NCBI GenBank assembly: GCA_964481165.1
Contig: CAYZYC010000038.1
Location: 1 to 20,527 of the forward strand
DNA length: 20,527 nt
Source: Zeimonas sp964481165
Lineage (GTDB): Bacteria; Pseudomonadota; Gammaproteobacteria; Burkholderiales; Burkholderiaceae_E
Direction: 5' to 3'
Shown: positions 6,189-12,016 of the stretch, in pieces
Layout of the letters: each line of letters opens with the position of its first letter
Position numbering within the stretch: the stretch's first letter is position 1
The notes under the pieces: model-generated
What the model was told of the DNA's origin: nothing
What the model saw: the letters and a program-made list of their open reading frames with translations, nothing else
Database searches by the model: none
Made by a program: the position numbers and the translations under genes

Positions 6189-7093
6189 CAGGCGGCCCTC
6201 AGTGCGTCGAGAACGTCGGCGGCCACGCGCGGCACGACCGCATTGCCGAGAAGGTGCATAGCGGTCTTGCGGTTCTCTGGCAGCCGGTACGAGGCCGGAA
6301 ATCCCATCGCCGCGCGCGCCTCGGGCACGTCGAGCATTCGCATTCGATCGCCGTCGATGACGGCCCATCGGTCGCGCGTGGTGATCGTGCCGAGCGGGCG
6401 AGACAGGCTGCGCCCGCCGTGCTCGTTGCCGTAGTAGGCGGTGACGAAGCGCTCGCCGTGCTGTTCACGACCCGCGGCGATGCGAGCGAGCGTCGCGGTC
6501 GCACGCCCGGGCCGGCGAACGTCCGACCAGCGACCAGCGTTGAAGTCGATGATTCCGGCGGCCGGTGCGTGCTCGCGGCTCGGCAGATTCAACGCGACCG
6601 GGTGGCGCGATCGGGTGCCGACGATGAACAGGCGCCGCCTATGCTGCGGCACGCCGTGGTCGGCCGCGTCGAGGATCTGCGGCGCCAGCGCGTAGCCGAG
6701 CGCGTGCAGAGCTGCGCACCATGCCGGGTACAGCGTCCAGCGCGTGTACTCGGGAACATTTTCGACGACGATCGCCGCCGGCCGGTGATACTCGGCAGCC
6801 GAGACGACGGCCCACGCTGTAGAGCGCTGCGCGTCGTGGTGCGGGCGTTCCTTGCCGCGCGCTCGGCTGTGCCCTTGGCAGGCCGGAGACGCGAGCAGAA
6901 CGTCATGCGCAGGCACCTGCGTCCAGTCGGCCTGGTGCAGGTCTTGGCAGACGTGCCGGGCTTCGGGATGGTTCGCGGCGTGGATCTCGACTGCGGCGGG
7001 CCAGTGGTTCGCGGCCCATACGACCGAGCAGCCGGCCATCTGCGCCCCGGTCGAGAATCCGCCGGCTCCGGCGAAGAGGTCGATCACGCGCAC
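6188..7093 (-). CDS. C5 DNA cytosine methyltransferase
   Basis: 301 aa. It methylates cytosine C5 using S-adenosylmethionine. Motifs in order: I, DLFAGAGGFSTG (residues 5-16); IV, SPACQGHS (69-76) with catalytic C72, a phage-type version of the usual PPCQ; VI, VENVPE (110-115); VIII, QHRRRLFIVG (150-159); X, LLGNAVVP near the C-terminus. The start is a GTG. The one at 7093 is used, but the GTG at 7087 overlaps the previous stop as GTGA and may be the true one. No cognate endonuclease is present. Confidence 0.92.
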   Translation of the reverse strand: MRVIDLFAGAGGFSTGAQMAGCSVVWAANHWPAAVEIHAANHPEARHVCQDLHQADWTQVPAHDVLLASPACQGHSRARGKERPHHDAQRSTAWAVVSAAEYHRPAAIVVENVPEYTRWTLYPAWCAALHALGYALAPQILDAADHGVPQHRRRLFIVGTRSRHPVALNLPSREHAPAAGIIDFNAGRWSDVRRPGRATATLARIAAGREQHGERFVTAYYGNEHGGRSLSRPLGTITTRDRWAVIDGDRMRMLDVPEARAAMGFPASYRLPENRKTAMHLLGNAVVPRVAADVLDALRAA

Positions 7094-7221
7094 GGCCGCC
7101 CCACTTCCCGCAGGTACTCCCGCACCAGCGCCTCAATCGACCCCGGCTCGCGCGTGAGGCTCATGAGTCCGCAGATAGCGGCGAGGCGCCGGCGGGTGCC
7201 CGGGTGCAGGCCGAAGGTCAT
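7084..7221 (-). CDS. 45-aa basic protein, possibly DNA-binding
   Basis: 45 aa starting MTFGLHPGTRRRLAAICGLM and ending YLREVGRPCA. The N-terminal RRRLAAICGLM and the SIEALVREYLREV helix give a strand-helix-helix outline like a ribbon-helix-helix protein, though too short to be sure. The start overlaps the CII-like stop in ATGA and the end overlaps the methyltransferase start. Not recognised; accepted on overlap and composition. Confidence 0.6.
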   Translation of the reverse strand: MTFGLHPGTRRRLAAICGLMSLTREPGSIEALVREYLREVGRPCA

Positions 7222-7634
7222 GCGCCAACCCTGCCCTGCAGGATCTCCTGCAGCAGTCGCGCTTTCTCTTCGGCCTTCGCCGCGCGCGCTTCGGCCTCTT
7301 CTGCACGGCGCTCGGCCTCGCTCTTGAGGACCACGAGCCCGTAGCCACGCGAGTGAGCGATCCAGATCAGCGGCGCCTCGTTGCCGCACAGGTCCATCAA
7401 CGCGCCGATCTTGTCGGGTGGGAAATGGCCCCTGCCCTTGCGCAGGTGCGAGAAGTGGCCGGCGTCGATCTCAAGCGCGAGCTGCACTTCCTTGTCGTCG
7501 AGCCCGGAGAGATCGATGCACAGGTTGATCGCGCCGAGCAGCGATTTCCGCTTGGCGACGAGATCCGTCGGCACGTCCTGCATGACGGCACGCCGGGACA
7601 GCGCCAGCTCGGGTTGCTCAACCGCGCTCGTCAT
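7218..7634 (-). CDS. CII-like HTH regulator with C-terminal coiled coil
   Basis: 138 aa. A helix-turn-helix lies at about residues 44-85 (DDKEVQLALEIDAGHFSHLR, then HFPPDKIGALMDLCGNEAPL), followed by IWIAHSRGYGLVVLK and a heptad-rich coiled coil, residues 104-133 (EAERRAEEAEARAAKAEEKA). The coiled coil would make it oligomeric. It is the first gene after Cro in the leftward operon, the position of cII in lambdoid phages, and proteins of this form occupy that slot in many Burkholderia-type prophages. A CII-like lysis-lysogeny role is inferred; sequence identity to lambda CII is not evident. Confidence 0.75.
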   Translation of the reverse strand: MTSAVEQPELALSRRAVMQDVPTDLVAKRKSLLGAINLCIDLSGLDDKEVQLALEIDAGHFSHLRKGRGHFPPDKIGALMDLCGNEAPLIWIAHSRGYGLVVLKSEAERRAEEAEARAAKAEEKARLLQEILQGRVGA

Positions 7635-7702
7635 GCTTGAGCTCGGTTGAGTGGCCTAGGCGGAGAAAAAAAAGGAGGCTGCGCGGCATGGACACGAACC
7701 GC
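7635..7702 (-). other. Gap between Cro and CII-like genes with a T8 tract
   Basis: 68 bp. On the minus strand it contains CCTCCTTTTTTTTCTCC, but there is no convincing GC hairpin before the T tract, so I do not call a terminator. In lambdoid phages this gap often carries an antitermination (nut-like) site or the start of a CII-region transcript. Nothing more specific can be supported here. Confidence 0.25.
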
Positions 7703-7963
7703 TCAGGCTGCTTTCTCGGCGGGCACCAACGGCGCCCCTTCTCTCCCGATCAACTCTGGCCAGATGCGATACCAATCGTCGGGACGCAGATCCCATCGCA
7801 TCACGCCGCGCAGCTGCTCGATCTGCACGCAGCGCTCGGCGGGAACCGGCCGCTCGCCGTTCTTCCATTGCGCGACGGCGCTTGCCCCGACGCCGAGAGC
7901 CTTTGCCAGCGCAGCGGCGCTATAGGGGGCGGCGCACGCCTGCTTGATGCCGATGTTTTCCAT
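7703..7963 (-). CDS. Cro-like repressor of the YdaS family
   Basis: 86 aa. Residues 14-38 form a helix-turn-helix (YSAAALAKALGVGASAVAQW), followed by the hallmark PAERCVQIEQLRGVMRWDLR (41-60) and PDDWYRIWPEL (61-71) of YdaS/Cro-type phage regulators. It is divergent from the repressor gene and separated from it by 78 bp containing three operator copies. It should bind these sites and shut down repressor synthesis, committing to lysis. The -10-like TGTAGT at 7974-7979 places the transcription start only a few bases before the ATG, so the message may be nearly leaderless. Confidence 0.88.
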   Translation of the reverse strand: MENIGIKQACAAPYSAAALAKALGVGASAVAQWKNGERPVPAERCVQIEQLRGVMRWDLRPDDWYRIWPELIGREGAPLVPAEKAA

Positions 7964-7973
7964 GGCTGCGCAG

Positions 7974-7979
7974 ACTACA
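7974..7979 (-). promoter_or_regulatory. -10 element of leftward early promoter (putative)
   Basis: On the minus strand the operator ACAGCAATGCTGT runs directly into TGTAGT. The order and spacing are the same as at the rightward promoter, where the operator runs into TGTAAT. A -35 candidate is TTGCCA with 15-bp spacing, or TGTTGC with 17 bp; both are weak. Expected start about 7967, just ahead of the Cro ATG. Confidence 0.5.
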
Positions 7980-7989
7980 GCATTGCTGT
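7977..7989. promoter_or_regulatory. Operator copy 1
   Basis: ACAGCATTGCTGT, a palindrome apart from its central base. It overlaps the -10 of the leftward promoter. The same 13-mer occurs at 9696-9708, and its reverse complement at 9721-9733. Confidence 0.8.
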
Positions 7990-7999
7990 TGCCTTGGCA

Positions 8000-8012
8000 A
8001 CAGCATTGCCGA
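8000..8012. promoter_or_regulatory. Operator copy 2 (imperfect)
   Basis: ACAGCATTGCCGA keeps the left half and centre of the operator but diverges in the right half. Its centre is 23 bp from copy 1. It is probably a lower-affinity site, allowing graded binding of repressor and Cro. Confidence 0.6.
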
Positions 8013-8035
8013 CGGCGAGCGCGCTTCGCCAGTAT

Positions 8036-8048
8036 TCAGCAATGCTCA
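8036..8048. promoter_or_regulatory. Operator copy 3, over the repressor start codon
   Basis: TCAGCAATGCTCA matches the operator core CAGCAATGCT. It includes the ATG at 8042-8044 of the repressor gene and the possible -10 TATTCA (8033-8038). Binding here would block the repressor's own expression. Confidence 0.55.
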
Positions 8049-8650
8049 AACCGATGCGGAAGAAGATCGAATGGGCGCTGACTCAGCCGGGCGTGACCCG
8101 TGCCCGCCTGCGGGAAGTGACCGGCGTCGCCGGGGACTCAGCGATCTCCGAATGGCTGCGCACCGGCAGAATCGCGAAGGGGCACATCCCGAAGATCTCC
8201 GCGCTGACCCACACACGCGAAGCGTGGTGGCTGGATGACCAGGCGCCCATCCCGCCGACGGCCGATTGGATGGTCGTCGAGCAACAGGCAGCGCCGCTAA
8301 GTGCGAGAGCGGAGAACGCCGCTCGCTGGATCTACGAGGATGCGTCGGACAACGCACCGGACGCGGTCGCCCACGCAGCGCGCCTCGCGGTCGAATTCCT
8401 GCGCCATCACGCCGAGGCGCTCTCGGCCAGCGACCGCCGGATGGTCGCGACGCTGCTCGCCTCGTACGTAGGTGACGACGATGCTGGCGAGCAACAGCTC
8501 GAGGCGATCTCCGGCATCCTGGGCAACGCTGCAGGCAAGCCTCCGCGGGAGTACGACGGTAGCCCCTCCGGGCCGAGCGGACGAACATTCGGCGAGGGGG
8601 CCGACGAGGTGTCGCGTCCGCGAAAAGCGACCGGGCGTCGGAAGAAATGA
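8042..8650 (+). CDS. Prophage repressor (CI-like by position), without a cleavage domain
   Basis: 202 aa. The N-terminal domain MLKPMRKKIEWALTQPGVTR, then LREVTGVAGDSAISEWLRTG (residues 1-70), is a helix-turn-helix of phage-repressor type. Residues 85-165 are helical (ENAARWIYEDASDNAPDAVA, then RRMVATLLASYV), and the tail is basic (SRPRKATGRRKK). There is no Ala/Cys-Gly cleavage site and no Ser/Lys pair of a LexA/S24 peptidase, which most CI proteins have. It is divergent from Cro across the operators. ATG 8042 or 8054 may be used; neither has a good Shine-Dalgarno, consistent with a leaderless message. Long upstream readings of the frame are shadows of cro. Confidence 0.78.
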   Translation: MLKPMRKKIEWALTQPGVTRARLREVTGVAGDSAISEWLRTGRIAKGHIPKISALTHTREAWWLDDQAPIPPTADWMVVEQQAAPLSARAENAARWIYEDASDNAPDAVAHAARLAVEFLRHHAEALSASDRRMVATLLASYVGDDDAGEQQLEAISGILGNAAGKPPREYDGSPSGPSGRTFGEGADEVSRPRKATGRRKK

Positions 8651-8889
8651 GGCGCCCGCCCTTCTCGCTGATCCCTGGCACGATCTCAACCGATACCGTC
8701 GACTGTCTCGACGAGCTGCTGACGATGGCGCGCGCCGGCGAGGTGATCGGCGTCGCCTACGTCGCGATGCTGAAACGGCGCAAGTACATCGTGAACACCG
8801 CAGGTGAAGCGCATCGAAATCCGACCTTCACCAGAGGGATGATTCAAGCCTTGAACGACGAGCTCGGGCAGCGCGTGCGAGGGAAATGA
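8647..8889 (+). CDS. Conserved small phage protein following the repressor (80 aa)
   Basis: 80 aa, coupled to the repressor stop by ATGA. The sequence STDTVDCLDELLTMARAGEV, then VAYVAMLKRRKYIVNTAGEA and NPTFTRGMIQALNDELG, looks like a compact alpha/beta protein. Similar short proteins are familiar in proteobacterial prophages and occasionally in host genomes, without assigned function. Transcribed with the repressor, so it is probably made in the lysogen. Confidence 0.72.
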   Translation: MRRPPFSLIPGTISTDTVDCLDELLTMARAGEVIGVAYVAMLKRRKYIVNTAGEAHRNPTFTRGMIQALNDELGQRVRGK

Positions 8890-8910
8890 CTTCTCGGGGA
8901 GGTTGCCGCG

Positions 8911-9585
8911 ATGCTGCCCATGCTCCGCCTTCTGCTCGCCTTCACCGCCGCACTGTCTGCCGCCTCTGCATCGGCCTGGGAGGTGCTGTCGCACGTCGAT
9001 GCGATCACCGATGCCGAGGTCCGACGGGCCCGCGTCGAGAACGCCGAGGGGCATACGCTGACCGTGTTCCGCCAGCCAAGCGGCGATGTGGAAGCGATCT
9101 TCCGGCTATCGGGGCGGACGCCGGACCAGCTCTCGAGCAGGCAGCTGCCCATCGCCCGCGTCGACAAGCACCAGCCGATCGATATCACGGCGCTGCGCGG
9201 GAAAGGATTGGCTGCGTGGGAGCCGAAATGGGTGCACTTCGTCATCGGCCGCCGAGAGTCACCCGACAAGGCGTCGATCCTCCGCACGATGATGGACGGT
9301 CAGCGCATCGTCGTGCGCTATTTCCTGTTCACCGGCGGCTATCGGGACACCGTGTTCTCCCTGCAGGGCGCACGCGAGGCGATCGCGAGCGCGATCGGCG
9401 CCGCGACCGACGGCTCCCTGCCCCTGTCCGCCGACGCGCAGCGACGGCAGCGCGAGGCGGAGGAGCTCTGCCAGCGCGAGACGGGCGACGCCCTGGCCGC
9501 CTGCTTCCAAAAGGTGGCGAACTGCGCGAACTGGTACGAGAGCAACCAGCACGCATTCCGGCAGTGCGTAGCCGCACCTCAATGA
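8911..9585 (+). CDS. Exported hypothetical protein, candidate lysogenic-conversion gene
   Basis: 224 aa with a classical Sec signal peptide: MLPMLRLLLAFTAALSAASASA, cleavage predicted before WEV (about residue 23). The mature part has alternating strands (HTLTVFRQPSGDVEAIFRLS; VHFVIGRRES; QRIVVRYFLF), an FSLQGAREAIASAIG helix and four cysteines near the end (two probable disulfides). GGGGAGG lies 8 nt before the ATG. It is co-oriented with the repressor, ends at its own terminator, and lies in the region expressed in lysogens. It may alter the host envelope or exclude other phages. No named family recognised. Confidence 0.82.
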   Translation: MLPMLRLLLAFTAALSAASASAWEVLSHVDAITDAEVRRARVENAEGHTLTVFRQPSGDVEAIFRLSGRTPDQLSSRQLPIARVDKHQPIDITALRGKGLAAWEPKWVHFVIGRRESPDKASILRTMMDGQRIVVRYFLFTGGYRDTVFSLQGAREAIASAIGAATDGSLPLSADAQRRQREAEELCQRETGDALAACFQKVANCANWYESNQHAFRQCVAAPQ

Positions 9586-9627
9586 CCGCGGCGTCGTAGC
9601 CCGCCGCCCTCCCCACGCCTCGCCTGC

Positions 9628-9652
9628 AACCCCCGCTTCGGCGGGGGTTTTT
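9628..9652 (+). terminator. Strong rho-independent terminator after the repressor operon
   Basis: A 9-bp stem AACCCCCGC / GCGGGGGTT with a TTCG tetraloop, ending in TTTTT. It separates the lysogenic operon (repressor, 80-aa protein, exported protein) from the rightward early operon. Confidence 0.95.
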
Positions 9653-9695
9653 GTTGCCGCGCGAAAGCGCCGTTCGTCGGGCCAGACGAGCGGAT

Positions 9696-9708
9696 ACAGC
9701 ATTGCTGT
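9696..9708. promoter_or_regulatory. Operator copy 4 (rightward promoter)
   Basis: ACAGCATTGCTGT, identical to copy 1 in the immunity region. It abuts the -35 element (its last T is the first base of TTGACT). Centre-to-centre distance to copy 5 is 25 bp. Confidence 0.8.
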
Positions 9709-9736
9709 TGACTTCTGCCTACAGCAATGCTGTAAT
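9708..9736 (+). promoter_or_regulatory. Sigma-70 promoter of the rightward early operon
   Basis: TTGACT (9708-9713), 17-bp spacer, TGTAAT (9731-9736): a good sigma-70 promoter. Operator copy 5 fills the spacer and enters the -10, and copy 4 flanks the -35, so bound repressor would occlude RNA polymerase. Expected start near 9743. Confidence 0.8.
9721..9733. promoter_or_regulatory. Operator copy 5 (rightward promoter)
   Basis: ACAGCAATGCTGT, the reverse complement of copies 1 and 4 and the same strand reading that copy 1 has relative to the leftward promoter. It overlaps the first three bases of the -10 TGTAAT. Confidence 0.8.
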
Positions 9737-9758
9737 GCCTCCACGTTCAATGGAGGCA
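9736..9758 (+). repeat. Perfect inverted repeat over the first ribosome binding site
   Basis: TGCCTCCA, 7-nt loop, TGGAGGCA: 8-bp perfect arms. The right arm contains the Shine-Dalgarno GGAGG (9752-9756) for the ATG at 9762. If transcription starts near 9743 most of the left arm is not transcribed, so this may be a protein-binding site at the DNA level. With an upstream start it would hide the ribosome binding site in a hairpin. Confidence 0.55.
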
Positions 9759-9761
9759 GCC

Positions 9762-10013
9762 ATGCACAGCGCAGTATCCACCAGCCCGACCCAAGGCCCG
9801 GCGCCCTTCTCCGCCGACCTTCCCCCGGTCCCGGCGCCGATCACCGCGCCGATCGCAGCGGCCCACGTGCACGACGCAGAAGTCCAGCTGCTGCGCGCGA
9901 TCGTCGATGCGCAGCGCGACGCGCTGGACCTCGTACTCGCCCACGGAAACCTGTCGGCCAGCCTGCGCAACGCCGTAGCCGAGGCGCTGATCGCAGCGGA
10001 GCTTGCGCGATGA
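9762..10013 (+). CDS. First gene of the rightward early operon, hypothetical (83 aa)
   Basis: 83 aa from the ATG at 9762, chosen because GGAGG lies 5 nt upstream; in-frame ATGs at 9735 and 9750 are too close to the promoter. The N-terminal 40 residues are Pro/Ala/Ser-rich (PAPFSADLPPVPAPITAPIA). Residues 42-83 are helical (HDAEVQLLRAIVDAQRDALD, then ASLRNAVAEALIAAELAR). As the first and most strongly expressed early gene it is a candidate host-takeover or antitermination protein, by position only. Not recognised. Confidence 0.68.
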   Translation: MHSAVSTSPTQGPAPFSADLPPVPAPITAPIAAAHVHDAEVQLLRAIVDAQRDALDLVLAHGNLSASLRNAVAEALIAAELAR

Positions 10014-10378
10014 CCGCCGGCCCGTACAACCTGCCCGGCCCCGGCGACGAGGCGACCTGGCCGCGCTGCACGAACCATCCGAACGATCCTCGCACGCCCG
10101 CGCGCCGCCCGGTCGACCCGCGCGACGCGGCGATCGCCATCGCCCACGACCCGGCACGGCTCAAGCGGCTCAAGGCCGACGGCACGCTCGTCTATGCCGA
10201 GCTGCGGGTCAGGCACGACAGCCAGTGGATCGACCTGGACCTCGCGCTTGACGTCCTGTGCGGGCACATCGCCGCCGGCCGCTACGCCGACGCAGACGTG
10301 CTCGCCGCCGACATCCGCGCCGAGCTCGCGCGAGAGATCGCTCGGCTCATCGAGCGCGGCGACGTGGAGCCCGAGTGA
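10010..10378 (+). CDS. Hypothetical early phage protein (122 aa)
   Basis: 122 aa, ATGA overlap with the gene before. The N-terminal part is Pro-rich and polar (GPYNLPGPGDEATWPRC); the rest is alpha/beta (LVYAELRVRHDSQWIDLDLA, then DVLCGHIAAGRYADADVLAA), ending in a charged helix DIRAELAREIARLIERGD. Composition and acidic/basic balance support real coding. Function unknown. Confidence 0.68.
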   Translation: MTAGPYNLPGPGDEATWPRCTNHPNDPRTPARRPVDPRDAAIAIAHDPARLKRLKADGTLVYAELRVRHDSQWIDLDLALDVLCGHIAAGRYADADVLAADIRAELAREIARLIERGDVEPE

Positions 10379-10557
10379 TGCGCGCCCCCGACAGCGATAG
10401 CTGGCCCGCCATCGCCGGGCTGCTCGCGGCGTTCTTCCTCGCGCTGTTTGTCTTCGAGCTCGCCGCGATCGCGCTGCTCGACTGGCTCGACGGGCGCGCG
10501 AGCGGCGTCCTCGCGGCGCTCGACGCATTCCTTGACGCACTGGACGGAGGCCTCTGA
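10378..10557 (+). CDS. 59-aa single-span membrane protein
   Basis: 59 aa. Residues 10-35 form a hydrophobic span (PAIAGLLAAFFLALFVFELA), followed by LLDWLDGR and an amphipathic acidic helix (VLAALDAFLDALDGGL). TGATG overlap with the previous gene and GGAG about 9 nt before the ATG. Function unknown; the next gene also encodes a membrane peptide. Confidence 0.62.
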   Translation: MRAPDSDSWPAIAGLLAAFFLALFVFELAAIALLDWLDGRASGVLAALDAFLDALDGGL

Positions 10558-10679
10558 TGGGGCAAGCAGCTTTGTGGTTCATTGCCGGCGTGATCGTCGG
10601 ACAAGCCGCGCTGGTGGCCGTACTCGCGCTGCTGCATGGCGCGCGCGAGACGCCCTTGCAGGAGGACATAGCGCGATGA
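10557..10679 (+). CDS. 40-aa single-span membrane peptide
   Basis: 40 aa: one span, residues 4-26 (AALWFIAGVIVGQAALVAVL), then a short polar tail. GGAGG ends 6 nt before the ATG, which overlaps the previous stop (TGATG). The stop overlaps the next start (ATGA). The coupling and good ribosome binding site support it despite its size. Confidence 0.58.
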   Translation: MGQAALWFIAGVIVGQAALVAVLALLHGARETPLQEDIAR

Positions 10680-10855
10680 GCCGAGCCCGCGCCAACGAAA
10701 TCGCGGCCCTGCGCCGCGCCGTCGACCAGTACGAGAACCTCAAGCGCGTCATCGTGCAGATCGTCAACGAGAACCCCGAAGGGCTCGCGCCGAAGATCCG
10801 GCCGCTGTTCGGGCAACGGCCGCGCGTCGCGCGGCGACTGAGGAGAGCAGCGTGA
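10676..10855 (+). CDS. Small basic helical protein (59 aa)
   Basis: 59 aa: ARANEIAALRRAVDQYENLK, then VIVQIVNENPEGLAPKIRPL and a very basic end (QRPRVARRLRRAA). The first half is a likely amphipathic helix and the tail could bind nucleic acid. GGAGG lies 10 nt upstream. Both ends overlap neighbours (ATGA, GTGA). Not recognised. Confidence 0.6.
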   Translation: MSRARANEIAALRRAVDQYENLKRVIVQIVNENPEGLAPKIRPLFGQRPRVARRLRRAA

Positions 10856-11094
10856 CGAAGCGAACCATCACGATCGAGATCGTCGACGACGGCGGCTCGG
10901 GCGACTACACCGTGCGCGAGGGCGATCGCTACTGCGACCACCTGTGCTGGGACGAGATGCTCGGACAGGTCGTCGAGCTCACGCACCCGAAGATCGGCGT
11001 AGAGCGGTATCCGATGCTCACGGCCGAGGAGCACGCGGAGCGCGAGCGCCAGCATCAGGAGCGGATGGCGGCCATTAGCAGGAGCGAGACATGA
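10852..11094 (+). CDS. Hypothetical phage protein (80 aa)
   Basis: 80 aa from a GTG (GTGA overlap, purine-rich GAGGAGAG upstream). It starts with strands (TKRTITIEIVDDGGSGDYTV), has CDHLCWDEMLGQVVELTHP in the middle and a charged helix at the end (TAEEHAERERQHQERMAAIS). It immediately precedes the exonuclease gene with a 4-nt overlap. Function unknown. Confidence 0.66.
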   Translation: MTKRTITIEIVDDGGSGDYTVREGDRYCDHLCWDEMLGQVVELTHPKIGVERYPMLTAEEHAERERQHQERMAAISRSET

Positions 11095-12002
11095 GCGCCG
11101 TGCTCGAACAGGTCGACGCACCGGTGCGCGATCGCCACTACCTGGGCGGCGGCAACGTCGCCGGCATCCTCGGCGTGTCGCCCTACAAGACCCCCCTGCA
11201 GGAGTACCTCACGATCGTCGGCGAGGCCGAAGCACCGAGCGCCGAGCGTCTGTCGTTCTTCCGCCGGCGCAAGAGTTTCGAGCCGGTCGCGGCCGAGCTC
11301 TTCCAGGAGAAGACCGGCCTGCAGCTGGTCACGGTCAACGAGCGATACACCGACCGCGAGCACGCGTTCATCAAGGCCGAGATCGACGCGGAGACGGCCG
11401 GCGGCGAGAACGTCGAGATCAAGACCGTGCATCCGCTGGCCGCACGCGATTGGGGCGACGAGGGGGCCGACGACTGCCCGGTGTACGTGACCGCGCAGGC
11501 GCAACACGGGCTGATGGTGCGGGCCCGCGACCTCTGCTACGTGCTCGCGATGATCGGCTTCGACGACGTGCGCGTGTACCGCGTCGAGCGCGACGAGGAA
11601 ATCATCGCGACCCTGCGAAAGCGCGAAATCGAGTTCTGGCAGGAGCACGTGCTCACGCGCACGCCGCCCCCGCCCGCGAACGTCGAAGACCTGCGCGTGC
11701 TCTACCGGCGCGATGCCGGCAACGCGATCGAGGCGACGCCGGAGATCGCCGATCGCATCGCCCGCCTGGTCGACCTGACGCTGCGCGCGAAGGATCTCGA
11801 GCGCGCGATCGGCGACGAGAAGGAAGCCATTCAGCTGTTCATGCGCGACGCCGCGAGCGTGACGATCAACGGCAAGCCGGCGATCACGTGGAAGTCGCAG
11901 ACAAGCAACCGATTCGACCAGGCCGGCTTCAAGGCCGCGCATCCGGATCTGTTCGAGAAGTTCAAGGCCGCGAGCGAGAGCCGCATTTTCCGCATCAAGT
12001 GA
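11091..12002 (+). CDS. YqaJ-family phage exonuclease (RecE/lambda-exo-like)
   Basis: 303 aa. It degrades one strand of a duplex DNA end so that the partner annealing protein can load. Visible: GGGNVAGILGVSPYKTPLQEY (substrate-side helices) at residues 19-39; E64 in KSFEPVAAELF; the PD-(D/E)xK nuclease core D99 in KAEIDAE and E109-x-K111 in VEIKTVHP; and Q135/Q137 in TAQAQHGLMV. The C-terminal third is helical and less typical. AGGAG precedes the ATG, which overlaps the previous stop. RecT lies 14 nt downstream, the usual two-gene arrangement. Confidence 0.9.
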   Translation: MSAVLEQVDAPVRDRHYLGGGNVAGILGVSPYKTPLQEYLTIVGEAEAPSAERLSFFRRRKSFEPVAAELFQEKTGLQLVTVNERYTDREHAFIKAEIDAETAGGENVEIKTVHPLAARDWGDEGADDCPVYVTAQAQHGLMVRARDLCYVLAMIGFDDVRVYRVERDEEIIATLRKREIEFWQEHVLTRTPPPPANVEDLRVLYRRDAGNAIEATPEIADRIARLVDLTLRAKDLERAIGDEKEAIQLFMRDAASVTINGKPAITWKSQTSNRFDQAGFKAAHPDLFEKFKAASESRIFRIK

Positions 12003-12016
12003 AGGAGCAAACGACC

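Noticed and set aside
7635..7702. Terminator between Cro and the CII-like gene (T8 tract)
   Set aside because: There is a T run on the minus strand but no stable GC stem directly before it.
7637..8041. Upstream extension of the repressor frame through the cro gene
   Set aside because: It is antisense to cro and crosses the operators; the repressor begins at 8042 or 8054.
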